Source: Cladorhizidae sp. MBARI D1340-BT2
Lineage: Eukaryota; Porifera; Demospongiae; Poecilosclerida; Cladorhizidae
Reading direction: 5' to 3'
Assembly (NCBI GenBank): GCA_028752905.1
Contig: JAQNBH010000014.1
Span: 29,422,825 to 29,486,824, forward strand
Length of the DNA stretch: 64,000 nt
Below are positions 1-13,900 of this stretch, piece after piece. The number at the start of each line of letters is the position of its first letter. Within the stretch, counting starts at the first letter, position 1. Both the position numbers and the translations under genes were made by a program. Under the pieces are notes generated by a model that had not been told where the DNA came from, ran no database searches, and saw only the letters and a program-made list of their open reading frames with translations.

Positions 1-1980
1 CACAAACACATTCTCCAGACTCTTTTTATCCTTGCCTGTTGTTAATTAAGCCTGGTGTTAACCCTTGGTATTGATCCTTAGTGTTTTCCCTTGTTGTTAA
101 GCCTTTGTTGTTAACCCTGGTTGTTAACCCTTGGTATTAATTGTTTTCCCTTGTTGTTAAGCCTGGTTGTTAACCCTGGTTGTTAACCCTTGGTATTGAT
201 CCTTGCTGTTTTCCCTTGTTGTTAAGCCTGGTTGTTAACCCTGGTTGTTAACCCTTGGTATTGATCCTTGCTGTTTTCCCTTGTTGTTAAGCCTGGTTGT
301 TAACCCTGGTTGTTAACCCTTGGTATTGATCCTTGCTGTTTTCCCTTGTTGTTAAGCCTGGTTGTTAACCCTGGTTGTTAACCCTTGGTATTAATCCTTG
401 CTGTTTTCCCTTGTTGTTAAGCCTGGTTGTTAACCCTGGTTGTTAACCCTTGGTATTGATCATTGCTGTTTTCCCTTGTTGTTAAGCCTGGTTGTTAACC
501 CTGGTTGTTAACCCTTGGTATTAATCCTTGCTGTTTTCCCTTGTTGTTACCTGGTTGTTAAGCCTGGTTGTTAACCCTTGGTATTAATCCTTGCTGTTTC
601 CCTTGTTGTTAAGCCTGGTTGTTAACCCTGGTTGTTAACCCTTGGTATTGATCCTTGCTGTTTTCCCTTGTTGTTAAGCCTGGTTGTTAACCCTGGTTGT
701 TAACCCTTGGTATTAATCCTTGCTGTTTTCCCTTGTTGTTAAGGGTTGTTAACCCTGGTTGTTAACCCTTGGTATTAATCCTTGCTGTTTTCCCTTGTTG
801 TTAAGCCTTTGTTGTTAAGCCTGGTTGTTAACCCTTGGTATTAATCCTTGCTGTTTTCCCTTGTTGTTAAGCCTGGTTGTTAACCCTGGTTGTTAACCCT
901 TGGTATTGATCCTTGCTGTTTTCCCTTGTTGTTAAGCCTTGTTGTTAAGCCTGGTTGTTAACCCTTGTATTAATCCTTGCTGTTTTCCCTTGTTGTTAAG
1001 CCTGGTTGTTAACCCTGGTTGTTAACCCTTGGTATTGATCCTTGCTGTTTTCCCTTGTTGTTAAGCCTGGTTGTTAAGCCTTGTATTAATCCTTGCTGTT
1101 TTCCCTTGTTGTTAAGCCTTTGTTGTTAACCCTGGTTGTTAACCCTTGGTATTAATCCTTGCTGTTTTCCCTTGTTGTTAAGCCTGGTTGTTAACCCTGG
1201 TTGTTAACCCTTGGTATTGATCCTTGCTGTTTTCCCTTGTTGTTAAGCCTTTGTTGTTAAACCTGGTTGTTAACCCTTGGTATTAATCCTTGCTGTTTTC
1301 CCTTGTTGTTAAGCCTTGTTGTTAAGCTTGGTTGTTAACCCTTGTATTAATCCTTGCTGTTTTCCCTTGTTGTTAAGCCTGGTTGTTAACCCTGGTTGTT
1401 AACCCTTGGTATTGATCCTTGCTGTTTTCCCTTGTTGTTAAGCCTGGTTGTTAAGCCTGGTTGTTAACCCTTGGTATTGATCCTTAGTGTTTTCCCCTTG
1501 TTGTTAAGCCTGGTTGTTAAGCCTGGTTGTTAACCCTTGGTATTGATCCTTGCTGTTTTCCCTTGTTGTTAAGCCTGGTTGTTAACCCTTGGTATTGATC
1601 CTTGCTGTTTTCCCTTGTTGTTAAGCCTTTGTTGTTAACCCTGGTTGTTAACCCTTGGTATTGATCCTTGCTGTTTTCCCTTGTTGTTAAGCCTTGTTGT
1701 TAACCCTGGTTGTTAACCCTTGGTATTAATCCTTAGTGTTTTCCCTTGTTGTTAAGCCTGGTTGTTAACCCTGGTTGTTAACCCTTGGTATTAATCCTTG
1801 CTGTTTTCCCTTGTTGTTAAGCCTGGTTGTTAACCCTGGTTGTTAACCCTTGGTATTGATCCTTGCTGTTTTCCCTTGTTGTTAAGCCTTGTTGTTAACC
1901 CTGGTTGTTAACCCTTGGTATTAATCCTTAGTGTTTTCCCTTGTTGTTAAGCCTTTGTTGTTAAGTCTGGTTGTTAACCG
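1..1980. repeat. 65-bp minisatellite, about 30 copies
   Basis: Units of about 65 bp made of GTTGTTAACCCTGG-type 12-mers plus a constant ttggtattgatccttgctg / ttttccc block. Units vary by loss or gain of one 12-mer, TTGAT/TTAAT and GCTG/AGTG changes, showing ongoing unequal exchange. It starts before the window. Diverged remnants reappear at 2599-2662. Confidence 0.95.
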
Positions 1981-2600
1981 ATTAACTGTGTCATTGAAAA
2001 TTCTATTAAGTTACTGCCACCTTCAGTACAAGAGAGAAAAAAATGCCTGAAGCTTGGACTAGAGTTTGAAGAGCTTTGACTATCATCTGCCCTAAAGCAA
2101 AGTGGTGTCTTGGCTACCAGATTATGGAAACAATCTAGTCTGCCACGCTTTAGAGACCATCTGGAGTTCGTGCTTCTCTATCTCAAAGGCTATCTTCGAT
2201 GTTGAGGCAATGTTTGGCTAGTGATCGACTTTTGTGATGCTCCTTCTATTATAGAAACATACAGAAATGGAGTGTAGATGCTTTACCTGAGGTTAAGGAA
2301 GCTCCTAGATGGTGGATGATGCCAAGCGCTAGCAATGAAGGTAGGAAAAAGGCCAACTATAATTTTGTGTGCAAATATTTTTCAATGTGGAGCTAGCTAG
2401 AGCTATAGGGCTTGGGCATGCTAGTAATGGATTCCTATAAGCAGCATCATATTTTCTTGAAGTGCAATACTGCCCAAGCTTAAAACCAACCAGCTATTCT
2501 TTTAGTGGACCAATCAGCACTAAAATTGCTATTGACGCCAATTGGCATCACCTGCCATTCAAAGTCTGCATGCGCATGATGCTAATTGGCATCTACTACG
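1981..2600. repeat. Sequence splitting the 65-bp array; contains dispersed repeat C
   Basis: Unrelated sequence between the main array and array-like remnants at 2599-2662. Positions about 2150-2420 resemble 50555-50800 in the same order (gctcctt..attgtagaaaca, then atggagtgtag, then gctagcaatgaag, then aatttttcaatgtg), so this is a copy of a dispersed element of unknown class. Confidence 0.55.
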
Positions 2601-2662
2601 GTTAATCAGTTAACCTTGGTTGTTATCGCTGTTGTTAACCTGGTTGTTACCCTTGCTTTTAA

Positions 2663-3942
2663 CCATACAAAAAAATCCATGAATTTCACAAGATTATTTT
2701 GAATATGTGCTGTAGGTGTCAAAAAATCCCCATATCTTACCAGTTCTATGCTTACAAGCAACACCACACAGAGGGGCGGGGGAAGGAGACGCCCCATTTG
2801 AAAGAAAATGCCTGTTCATTGACACAATTAAGCTCCATAGATTAATAGGTGACTATCATGTAAGTTTTGATCCTGACCAGTCTTAGTGGGACCAAACATT
2901 GACTGGAAGCAGCTGCTATAGCTATAGTAACTAGTTAATATGGGACGATTTCACATTAAATATGTGTAGGAATTTTGATTGGATTCGCATGGACAGAAGC
3001 ATATCTACCACTTGGAAGAGTTCAACAAGTGACCTGAAGTTCATTCACTATTGCCAACACACAGCTAACACTGCTGGGAAAGAGCCTCAATTTCTTCAGA
3101 TTTCCACTGAAGGGCAAGCAGAAGTGCTGCAGTCAGAAGAGCTAACTGGTAGCCCATCAAATATTCTGGAATGTAGCATTTGTAGTGTTCAACTGTATTT
3201 ACTCAGTGGAAAGAAGAGCGGCTATTTGCTGTCTGTATTTAATGTAGTTCCTCGGAAGAGAGTTTTCCCATTACAAGCTCCGAACAAAATAGTGTTTACC
3301 CTTGAATAGTATTCACTCGTCTCGCGCATGTGCAGATAAATTTTAATTCCATGCGGAAAGTCGAGAACACCAGGATCTTAGCGACCCTTTCTCGGGTCTT
3401 GACGATCGATGACAACAAAGAACTGGTCAGTAATGAAACACTGAGGACTAGCAGTTGTTTCTAACTTTAATTTTGCCCCAGTCCTTTTTTCCTGTCACTA
3501 TATTCAATTTCTTTGTAGTAGCGTTTATTGGCTCGAGCTCAACAATGACTGGGTGGAGCCGTTGCACAAGGCTAAATGAGCTTGCACGGCCTATCTGGTC
3601 AAGCCTGGGTTTGGGGGTAATTGTGTACTCCCTTGAATTGTATTTTTTATCCTCATTTAATATTCGCTCCATTATGTACTTGAAATGGTTTGAAACACTG
3701 CTAACTCTTAGAAGAGGAAGTTGATATCTGGAGAGAAGCACAGGCTTAGTAAAAAAAACACACATCAATAATATGTTATTTTAGAAAGACCCACTCCTAG
3801 TGGTACAAAGATGTGACCACCTGGTCAAGTTCAAGGTCTTTGTTTTGTTAACTTTGTTTTGTTATTTATTGTTGTTTTTGTTTACCTAACACCTGATACT
3901 GCATACTGAGTATTCAGCACTCATACGCTTTAAACTAGAGGG
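2663..3942. other. No gene recognised
   Basis: A 115-codon open frame at 2962-3309 (+) matches no family I know and shows no splice-linked partner. The rest is AT-rich with stop codons in all frames. Missing N-terminal dynein exons are not visible here. Confidence 0.5.
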
Positions 3943-3949
3943 GTGATTC

Positions 3950-4670
3950 TCAGCGAATTTCATAATATACTATTCCAAAGATTTGTCTTAAAACCATTTT
4001 TGATTTTTTACCAACGTCAGCCAAATGCTTCGATCTTCATCAGGGTGAAAGAACAAATAAACACAACACAATACATTTACACTCATTATCAACATGTTTC
4101 ACACGAAATGTCCATGATTCATGGTCTGACTGAATGCTCTCCGAAAACACAACAACATAACAGACAGATAATGATGGGCCAGGTTTCACTGCATAGTCCT
4201 GGGGGTTGAGACCAGCAATCGGGCTCCAACCCCGCATCTCCATTGAAGCACTGAACCTTTGGTGTGAGACAGTTGTGCAGCACCTCCTTCACAAGCATCC
4301 ATTTGCTGGCTCTGCCAATCGTTGAAGTCTCTTTCCCACACAATGTTGGGTTGTGGTGGTTCTGTGCATGCCCTGCAACAGCAGACTTTCCAAGTCCTCC
4401 CTTCCTGCATGCAGCCACCCTTGTAAGGCTGGAGTTGCCCAATTGCTGGATCTCCACCTTCAATACTATACATGTGAAACCACGTCCATCATTATCGGTC
4501 TGATTTGTCAATGTGCTTATACACTCTAGCACTCTGACAAGCCACGAATCATGTGTGCATTAGGTGTGAAGCGGTTGCCAATGAGCATTGTCCCTGATTG
4601 AGCTTGAAGCATTCGGTTGAAACATTAGTAGGAAAGAACTCCAGAAGTGATAAAAAAATAAATCTTTGCA
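3950..4670. repeat. Dispersed repeat A, long copy
   Basis: The order of short blocks (tcttcatcaggg, acacaacacaatacattt, catgattcatggtctgac, gagaccagcaatcgggctcc, ccccgcatctcc) is repeated in diverged form at 45640-45960. Its 3' part (gatttgtcaatgtgcttata to the aaaaaataaatctt end) recurs at 5766-5872. No open frame with a known domain. Confidence 0.6.
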
Positions 4671-4831
4671 ATTGAGTGTATCTGAAACAGTAATACTTGT
4701 GACTATAACAATCTCAGACCAGCTTCAGTTTGGTGTAGGTAAGAACTCTAGAGTTCGTACATCAATTTTATGCTTGCTATACAATCACTTTGCTTTGCCC
4801 TGTAATCTGTGATTTTTTTCTTCGTGTCCAG

Positions 4832-4965
4832 GATTCCCTGCGCACTCTGGTGCTGCAGTCTGTGCAGGCATTTGTGAGCATGGTGGAAGCTGCTGCAATA
4901 TCTACTATCCTTCTCCAGGTTGACAGCTTCCAGTGGACAGACCCTATCAATGTCTCCAAGTTCAA
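4832..4965 (+). CDS. DNAH1: DNAH1 exon w1 (tail)
   Basis: First exon I can support. It follows a T-rich tract ending tgtccAG, opens in phase 0 with [11 protein letters not shown] and ends after two bases of a Lys codon before GTGAGT. The codon is completed by w2. It encodes part of the poorly conserved tail that docks accessory chains, so identity rests on splicing and frame continuity. Earlier exons are needed but not seen upstream. Confidence 0.75.
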
Positions 4966-7900
4966 GTGAGTTACTACACTCCGGGTGTACGCAACACACC
5001 ACTCTTGTTGTACACTCCACACATGCAATATCCAGTCAAGTTATAGCTGCCGCTTTGCTATTTCTCCATCATCACATTTGCCTCTCTCTCTTTCTCTCCC
5101 TCACTTCTCATAAAAGTTAACTGGATGCTTGTAACCAATCTGCAAGAAAATAGCTAAACATTGAGAAGCTGCTTACCAAGCAACGCCAATGGTGGATTGT
5201 TGAATATGTGTATGTACCAAACTGGCTAGACAAATGGTAAATGGTTGGTGTTCCAGAGGTGAGTCGGGAGAGTGTCGTACGTGGTCCTCTCATCTACATA
5301 CTTGCCTGGTCACTAGCAGTGGAAGAAATGGACTCTCAAACAGGAGCAAGATAGTCACAACCAACACTTAATAATATAGAGGCTGAACCAACAGTCAAGT
5401 AGATGCTTTAACAACAAGAAGAAGAGGTCTTAAGATTTATTTTTTAGATATTGTAAAAGTTGGTTGTTAAGGAGGCATGTATTTTTATTTCTCTTCCTCC
5501 TCTCAGTCTTTCTTTTTCTATCTCCTTATCTTCTCTTTTTCTATCTCCGTATCTTCTCTTTTTCTATCTCCGTATCTTCTCTTTTTCTATCTCCTTATTC
5601 TAACTCCTTATCTTCTCTTTTCTATCTCCTTATCTTATCTTTTTCTATCTCCTTATCTTCCCTTTTTCTATCTCTGTATCTTCTCTTTTTCTATCTCCTT
5701 ATCTTCTCTTTTCTATCTCCTTATCTTCTCTTTTTCTATCTCCTTATCTTCGTCTTTTTGCCTTCTGATTTGTTAATGTGCTTATACACTATAGCACTCA
5801 AACAGGTCATGAATCACTTGCATTTCATGTGAACTGCATTGCCAATGAGTATAAAGTGATGAAAAAATAAATCTTCTCCCCCTTCCCTCCATCTCTCCTT
5901 CCACTTACCTCTCACCTTCTCTACGATCTTTCTCATCCTTGTTTTTCCTTTGTTGCTTTCCTTCGTTGCTAACTCATACCTTTCTCCTTCCATCTCTCCT
6001 CTCTCCATCTTCCTTTGTTCACCCACGTAGACCGACTTCTTCACCTCTCTTCACCCTGGAGCTAGTGGTGGATGAAGTGGGTGCTCATTACTCCACTACT
6101 CTGGATAATTTTGAGCCGGCTATCATCGCCATCTTCGACAGAGCAATCCAGGCAACGCATTCGATACCTCAGATTGAGAAGGTGAGGAGTGAGAGATAGA
6201 GAAAGGCCGATTTTGACATACGTGCATGTATGAATATAATTTACATACCAAATAGTTTTCGGTTTTACTCTTTGGTAATCTTTTCCATTATCAAATAGCA
6301 TGGATATTTAAACTAGCTGTATTAAGTTAAGGTTCATTAAACAGTTCCACAGTTCATGATTATCATATGTAACAAAACTACAGCAAGGTTGGTACTTGTT
6401 CTCCGATATAGAAAACCATCTCCAATACAAGTAGCCCAGGGACCTCAGCATATGCAGCAGCTTCTAAGCATTGCCTCAATAAAAGTTGTAACAACCGTAG
6501 ACATAGCATTACCAAGTAGCAAACACGCCATTGGTAATGTACAACTTTCCAAGACACTATACGACATGGTACCAGGACAAAAAAATTATCTGAAATTTTA
6601 TTCTCATATTTTTTGGTATGAAAATTTTAAGGCATTGAGAATTCCTTACTAGCCACATACAACCTTGGGAGCAACTGTGCACATCCAGATTTCTTGCCTA
6701 CCGCATATTGACTAGGGCTAGAGGTACATGGGGCTAGGATGAAGTGTGCCTGGGCTAGCATCAGGCGGGAAGGAACTTTGGAACTTCGGACATCCAGAAG
6801 TGGTTCCGGGATTATCAATAATACCGCTGGATTAGCCCAATAAAACCCATCAGAATGCAGTCAGCTCTCCGTGATCCATGGTTTAGTTTGCAAAGTTGTA
6901 TGGAGCTACTGGTGAAATGAACACTGATGGGCAAGGTGAATGGTGATGGACAAAATTTACATGAAGGAAGAAGACTTGACTGTATCATAATTATATCGAT
7001 GACTAGATCATGAGTATAATGTTAAGTCCTTTCACGAGCTGCCTAGCTGCACATTGTACTGGAGGTTGCACAGTGGGGTCATACATGTGTAGTCTAATGG
7101 AGGGATTGCTTTCATGAGCTGCCTAGCTGCACATTGTACTGGAGGTTGCACAGTGGGGTCATACATGTGTAGTCTAATGGAGGGATTGCTTCACTATGAG
7201 GTGGCAAATGATGTATAGGTGATTTTGGGGTAGACTTATTGAGGGTGTGGCCTATGGGGATACATGCTCTACGATAGCAATACTTGCTAGTTTCTGTGCA
7301 GTTTTACTAGCACCTTAAAAGGGGAAACACGGGAAAAAATCGGGAAAAATCATATCCTGTGGTGTATCACACAAGATTTAAAAAAATTATATATAAAAAA
7401 AGTTTCATTTTGTATCACCGCTTGAGCTTCTGGTGGACTTTTTCTGCTTTGGGTGTGCTTGACGTGTGATGTCACACGTATAAAAAGGTGACAACTGCAA
7501 GGAGAAGTCACTACTGAGTGAACAACCAGCTCCTGTTCCTCCTTCTTCACTGAGATTGCTTCTGCTAGTAGAAGGAACAATTTTGATGCCAATGGCACTG
7601 TTGAAACATACTCACATGAGTCTATAGAAGAGGAGAATCATGCATCCTTACCACTTTCTACAAAGTCTGGGAATAGCTCGAGTTAAACTGGTATATACCT
7701 AGTCTATAGCAATGGCCATGCTTGAGCTAGTAGATGTAGCCGCTATTGTAGTGGTAGTTAACATATATAGCATGACACAATGCAGAGCCAGTAGCCAATT
7801 ACTGGCATAACCAGGTAGAAGTATATATATATATAATGAAGAACATATTAAGATACAGGTGTGACTGTGAGCAGATGCCAATAGAACCCGAGTACATTCC

Positions 7901-10900
7901 TGTGTATTTATTTATGCACTACTATCTATATAATAGTATGCTTGTGTCTGTATGTGTGTCACACTACTGAGCATGCACACTTAGTAGCTGTCATTAATCT
8001 ACATAATAACTATAGAAGCAGAGAGACAGGTGGAGATAAATAGAAATACGAGAGAAAATAGACAATATCTAACAAGGAGTGGCAAAGAGAGAGAACAATA
8101 TCATTACCACATGGGGAAAGAAAAATCCAAGACATCTAAACAGAGAAAGGTAGAGAGCAAGAAGAAGTACAAGTGAAAGTCCTAGCAATGCAGACTTCAA
8201 CCTGCCAGCAATGTCATGCTTTAAGGTTTAATAGGAATACCGTGAACTGCTGCTACAATGGTAAGATTAGTCCAGCACCACTGTTTGAGTATCCACAAAC
8301 ACTGCAAGAACTATTTGTGGAAACATCAGCAAAAGAAACAAGTTTCAACCAAATATAAGGAATCACAGCAGGGTCTTTTCCATTGAATCTCTTGGAGCAC
8401 ACACAGCATTTATTTCTGGTAGAGGTAGTGGTACATGTGTATAGTCAATTATTGGTAGTGGCTTCAAGCATTAATTGTGAGAGGGGAAAATAACTGCAGA
8501 GTTCCTGGTATTAGTTTCATGTTATTATTATTAATATCGTAATAATATCGTTATTTATCTAGTAATTTTTTTTACTGGTACGATATATTATAATTGCTTA
8601 TGATTATGCCTAGTATATCCTGGACAAGTTGTTTTGGCCAACAACACCTTTCATTGAAGCAGTGGGGCAGAATGAACCTCAGGTAAACCTACTGCGGGGG
8701 AAGCTTCGCCACTTCTTACAACAGTCCCTCATCCCCGTGGAGAAATACGCACAGCAGTATGATGCCTACCTGGAGATCATGAACCTGGACATCAAGACTT
8801 ATGTGGAGTAAGATATTCCCTGTCCACTAGATACTGAGATATGCTGTACTGTTAAAAGTTCTATTGATGTGTGTTTCTATAATTCATAAATTTTCTGTGC
8901 TCAATTTCTAATGATGCATCATGGCTATAACTATGTCAGTTTTTGCTACAAACACTTAAATTCTAGTCCCTGTGATCAGAGATGGCTGTTGCTACTGGAA
9001 CGCACTTCCTCTTTTCACTGATTCTTAGACACCACCACCATGTATATCAGAGTATGTGCACTCCAGAAATGTGTGGAGTAGCCATGGCTGGTTTAGTACA
9101 TAACAATCCCAAGGCAGGTTGTGTGCCTTAGCTCAAGTTCATACCAGAGAACTGTTTTGGACAGCACACACAGCAAAGTCCCCATGGCAGGTGAGTGTGG
9201 CTTACTATAACTAGCTCAAGTTGACACCAGAGAATTCATTTTGGACAGCACACACAGCAAAGTCCCCATGGGGCAGGTGAGTGTGGCTTACTATAACTAG
9301 CTCAAGTTGATACCAGAGAACCCTTTGGACAGTAAAATGAAGTAATTTTCAGACTCATCTAGATTTACTTGACCATGTGTGGTAAAAGAACATTATATTC
9401 TAGGTGTCTGTCAACTTTTATTGCTGCATCATGTAGTCACAGACGATTGAGAATTATTTCGCCCATGATGCATAAATGGACCTGCATATATATATAGGAA
9501 TGTAAGTGTTAAAAAATCTCATCTCTATTGAGTTTAGTTGTGCCATCTATTATTATATTTAATAATAGTCAGATGCATGCAGACTGTATTTGTGGTGGAT
9601 ATGCAGTTTGCCATGTGGCTGGATGGACTCTCTATATTGTGCATATCATAATCTGGAATGCTTCATGTTTAATATATTGCATACGAAAATGTTTCCTGCA
9701 CGGGGTCTATAAAAAAATTTTTATTGACACAACTGACGATTAGAAAATGCAGTTGACTTCTAAGAGAAACCATCTGAAAAGTTGTGGATAAGGCTAGTCA
9801 TATTGTGAAGGAGGCTATCATGTTTATAGAATGATATGGAAACTAGCAGCTTGGAAATGAATTGCTATAGAGTAGCAATGATATGCATTGTTATAGGACA
9901 GGTACCTAGGAAACAAGTTGGATTCACTTCTCTAGACTACAAATACCGTAGGAGAGACAGCACTTCTAGTAGCTAGCCCTCTTCTCTGCCCCACCAGGTG
10001 TATGTGCATGAGCAGCAGCTAGTGACACAACCGTACCTATTTTATATTCAAATTAATGTTCAAATTTTCCCCGTTAAAAAAAAAATATTCATAAGATTAG
10101 CATGTACGAAGTTTATCAACAATAAGAGTTGCATATTTACATTACATATGTTCAGTATTGCCAGTGCCTTTCTATGGGACCTCCCGCCATGTTGCAGGTT
10201 GACTGATTGACCATATGGCAGATTTCAGAATCCGACCAGGACTTAGGGCTCATAGGATATAGTTAGGGATCGGGATACCCATATTATCCTGGGATACCAG
10301 ATATTCTGATATCCTTGCTGTATAATCAGTCATCCTCACTAAGGACTTCCCAGAACACTCCCCTTGGGTATCATAGGAAAGGTTGGGCAGTAGTGGGAAT
10401 CATTCCTAAAGAACAGTTTCGGTCAGTATCAGGGTTTTAGCACACCACATAGTGTGTTGTCCATGGAACCCAAGCTTACAAATCCAATGCTCTTAGTCAA
10501 CATGACCAGTATTCTCACAGTGCGTGCTTTGCCTGTGTCCATTAAATACAGGGACTTTGCCGAAGAAGGAGAAGAAATGAAGTCACAGGTACAGATCAGA
10601 GAGGAGATAGACCACCACCTCCAGGAGAAGATCCGAGTTGAATCTATTATCCCTCAGCATATCGTGATTGGTCCTTTTTTCGTGAACACGGACATCTTCA
10701 GACTTGCATTGGGCAGGAAGCACAAGGACATTGCACAGTCCCTGTTGAAGTATCTGGTCGACAGTCTACGCAAGGAGACCGAAGAGGTGGCGAGTTAGTT
10801 CATGGCTTTAGATGATGTGATACATAACAATAAACAGGATGTTAGCAATATTTCAATCATATTCCTTGTACATGTAGTGATCATGTGCATATACTACTAG

Positions 10901-13900
10901 GCAGGCATATATCTAGCACAACACATATAGCATAATATATTATTCATGAGTCCAAATACAAGAGGCCTCGAATACGACTCTGAAAATTAGGTTGACTGGA
11001 CCTGAAGTATTCAATTTTATAGTTATTTACACAGGGCAAATACAATAGTACATTTATTCGTGTAAAAATATGGATTTTGTAGTAAAAAAAATTACAGTGG
11101 TATTGTAGCATATTTTCCCCTGCATTCCTATACATACACAGATGTGTGAGTCATTCAGAGAGATTTCACACAAGCTGCGTGAGCAAGCTAATTCAGTGGA
11201 GGAGCTGATCGAGCAGAGGGAGTTCTTGGAGACTGTGCCAGAGATGGTGACCACTCACCAGACGCGCATCCAGCAAGCAATGAGTGACTACGACTTGATA
11301 GAGGAGTACTACTACACACTTTCTGATGAGGACTTCAATAACAGGTGCCCAGTCTTACTCGATACATGTTATGCATACATAGTAGCAGAAAATAATATAA
11401 CAAATCCTTCCACGACATCTCAGGCAAACTGACCCCCCCCACCCCACATATGTGTGTACCAAATCCATGAAAAAGAAGAAGAGAGCCATAACAATGTAGT
11501 AGGGATTTTTCATTGGGTTGACTGGATAGTTTTTGAATAGGAAGGGAGTTTGAATAGATTTATTCAGTGTGGTAATCAATTCTGCTGGAAGAATCTGAGA
11601 ATTAAAATGCTACTAGATCCATTTTGCCTCGGTTTTTATACCCAGATAATTTTTTTAATGTATCACTTATTCTATGGTGTTGTATTGTTGCTGAATGTTT
11701 TGAGCCATGATGCGGGGCTACCAATACCAACACCTTATTTTAATACAGCCTTTTTTGGGCTGTATAACCTCCTGTAGATTCAAATGATTTAAGAACAAAT
11801 AATTTCATACTCTTGATAAAATTTGATAAAATTAATTTTTTTTCTGCATGTGGTTTGTCTACTGGCTGTAGTAGTGCCAAAAGCTGTGTACAGTATCAAT
11901 TGGAGGTATCACTCTGTCATATAGGTGAACATTGACATTCCTAGTGAAGAAGGATTCACTAGGAGAGAGGGATTAGTTACATACCCCATCATCAAGCAAA
12001 CATTCTAGCTGATTCTGTAATTCTGTATACTGGTTATATTAGGATGGAGAAAAAGTTGTCATTCCTACTCGTCTTTGACTGCTGCCGACATGCCTAACCA
12101 TGCAAAGCCTAATGGCACATTGGGTAGTCAGCCTTTATTTACAAGGGGCAGAGTGTGGCACTGACTATGAGTAGGGAAATGTTTTGAGTTTGTTAGTCAA
12201 GATATCATCCAGGGGTTTTGGGTTTTTTAAATGTGTGTTAATATAATGTATCTAGTTTGTGGGTGGGGGAGGGGGGGGGGGGGGGGGGGGGTACTTTTAG
12301 CTATAATTATTAGCAGTTAAGTACACTAATTTTCTGAGATTTTGCGGGGGGGGGGAAATGAACAAAAAATTCCTGAAAACAACACACTTCCTCCAACACC
12401 TAACTCAAGATTGCCTTCATTGCTGTCCCAACACTCTTTCTCTTCCTCTCCAGGTGGAACACTCTGTCTTGGCCTAAGAAGATCATTGACCAAATAGAGC
12501 AAACCAAGGGACAGTTGACCTTAGACCAGGACAAATACTACAAGAAACTATTGGATGACCAACTCCAACTGGATGACAAACTCGACTCTCTTCAGATGAT
12601 TGTGGCTGGTTTCACCGGCCGTACGGATCTCAGTAAAGCGGCAGAGATTGCTAATGAGGTCCGAAGGGTAATAAAAGACTTGAAGGACTGCAACTCACAG
12701 GCCATGCTCTATAACCAGAGAGAGAGGTTGTTCCAACTGCCCACCACCAAGGTACTAGAGGTTGAGGCGGTGAATTTTATTTCTATGTACATTACGTGGA
12801 TATGGATGGCACTGTGTATATAGGCTACTAATAGCAGTTACTGTACATCCTGAATTTATAACAATCATTTTAATTCAACGATTGATAAGGGATTGTTATA
12901 ATATAATATATTTTAGGTTAAGTACCTACTGCATGCCCTCCATGTGCTCATTTTTTCCAGTCTACATTGATGGTTAATTAGCTTTAGAACATAGATACTA
13001 TAATGCATTATCTATAGTTCGATGTCTTTGGGGAAGTGGTTGAAGAGTAGAAATGAAGTCGGCTATCTACCTTAGACCAGGGGGCCTTGCCACTGACTCC
13101 ATTGTTGTTGTTCCAAAGGAAAGTGAAGAGCTGTTTGCAAAAAGGAAGAAAGTGAAAGTCGTAAATGACATCATTAAAATTTAGTCAGTAACTGGTACAT
13201 GTGTCCTGATGTGTCTTTACTTTAAGCTTTAAATCAGCATTTTTCATTTTTGAAGCCAACGTTTCAACCAAAATACTTCGGTCTTCACCAGGAAAACTTA
13301 ATTTTTAAATATTTCGGTTGAAATGTTGGCTTCAGAAATGCAAAAAGCTGATTTAAAGAGAAACGTTAAAGTAATGAATGTCAGCCGACAGTAATTGTAT
13401 AAGTTTGAACAAAAGAGCTGTTGAAAAATTCTCATCCTTGGGGTTTAAGGTATCTGAGGCAACAGTCAGAAACTTTAAAAAGGAAGTCCAGAAACAGCTG
13501 AATGAAGATGAGGAGATAATTCCTAGGAAGTGTGGAAGGCTGCTTCTTCTGCCAGAAGTGATTTTTATCCGGAACCTGCAACTCCATAGATTACCTGTAA
13601 GCTCATCAATTCTTGCCAAAGGCATACCACAACTGGAATACTTTGTGTAAAATAATTCGTAAGAGAATATTTCATGTAATTACGATTTTCGTTATAGTAG
13701 CATGAGATCGATGAATTAATTTTTCATACATAACGACCAAGACTCTACTGAAAGACTTCTGTACCTGGAAAACTAGCATGGGTGAGATTATTGGGCCATT
13801 CAGTATAAGAGGCTATCGAGATATTTGAGAAGCAGCAATTGTTGGATTATGAAAAGAGCCAACTTACCTGAGAGATTGATATATAGCAGTAGTGAAAATA

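Noticed and set aside
1..1980. Interstitial telomeric repeat
   Set aside because: TTAACCC occurs once or twice per 65-bp unit but there is no run of TAACCC hexamers.
2962..3309. 115-codon open frame as a gene or upstream dynein exon
   Set aside because: No recognisable domain, no convincing acceptor/donor pair and no similarity to a dynein tail.
10787..10800. Later donor for exon w4 at GCGA|GTTAGT
   Set aside because: It would join out of frame to w5 and create a stop; GAG|GTGGCG keeps frame.
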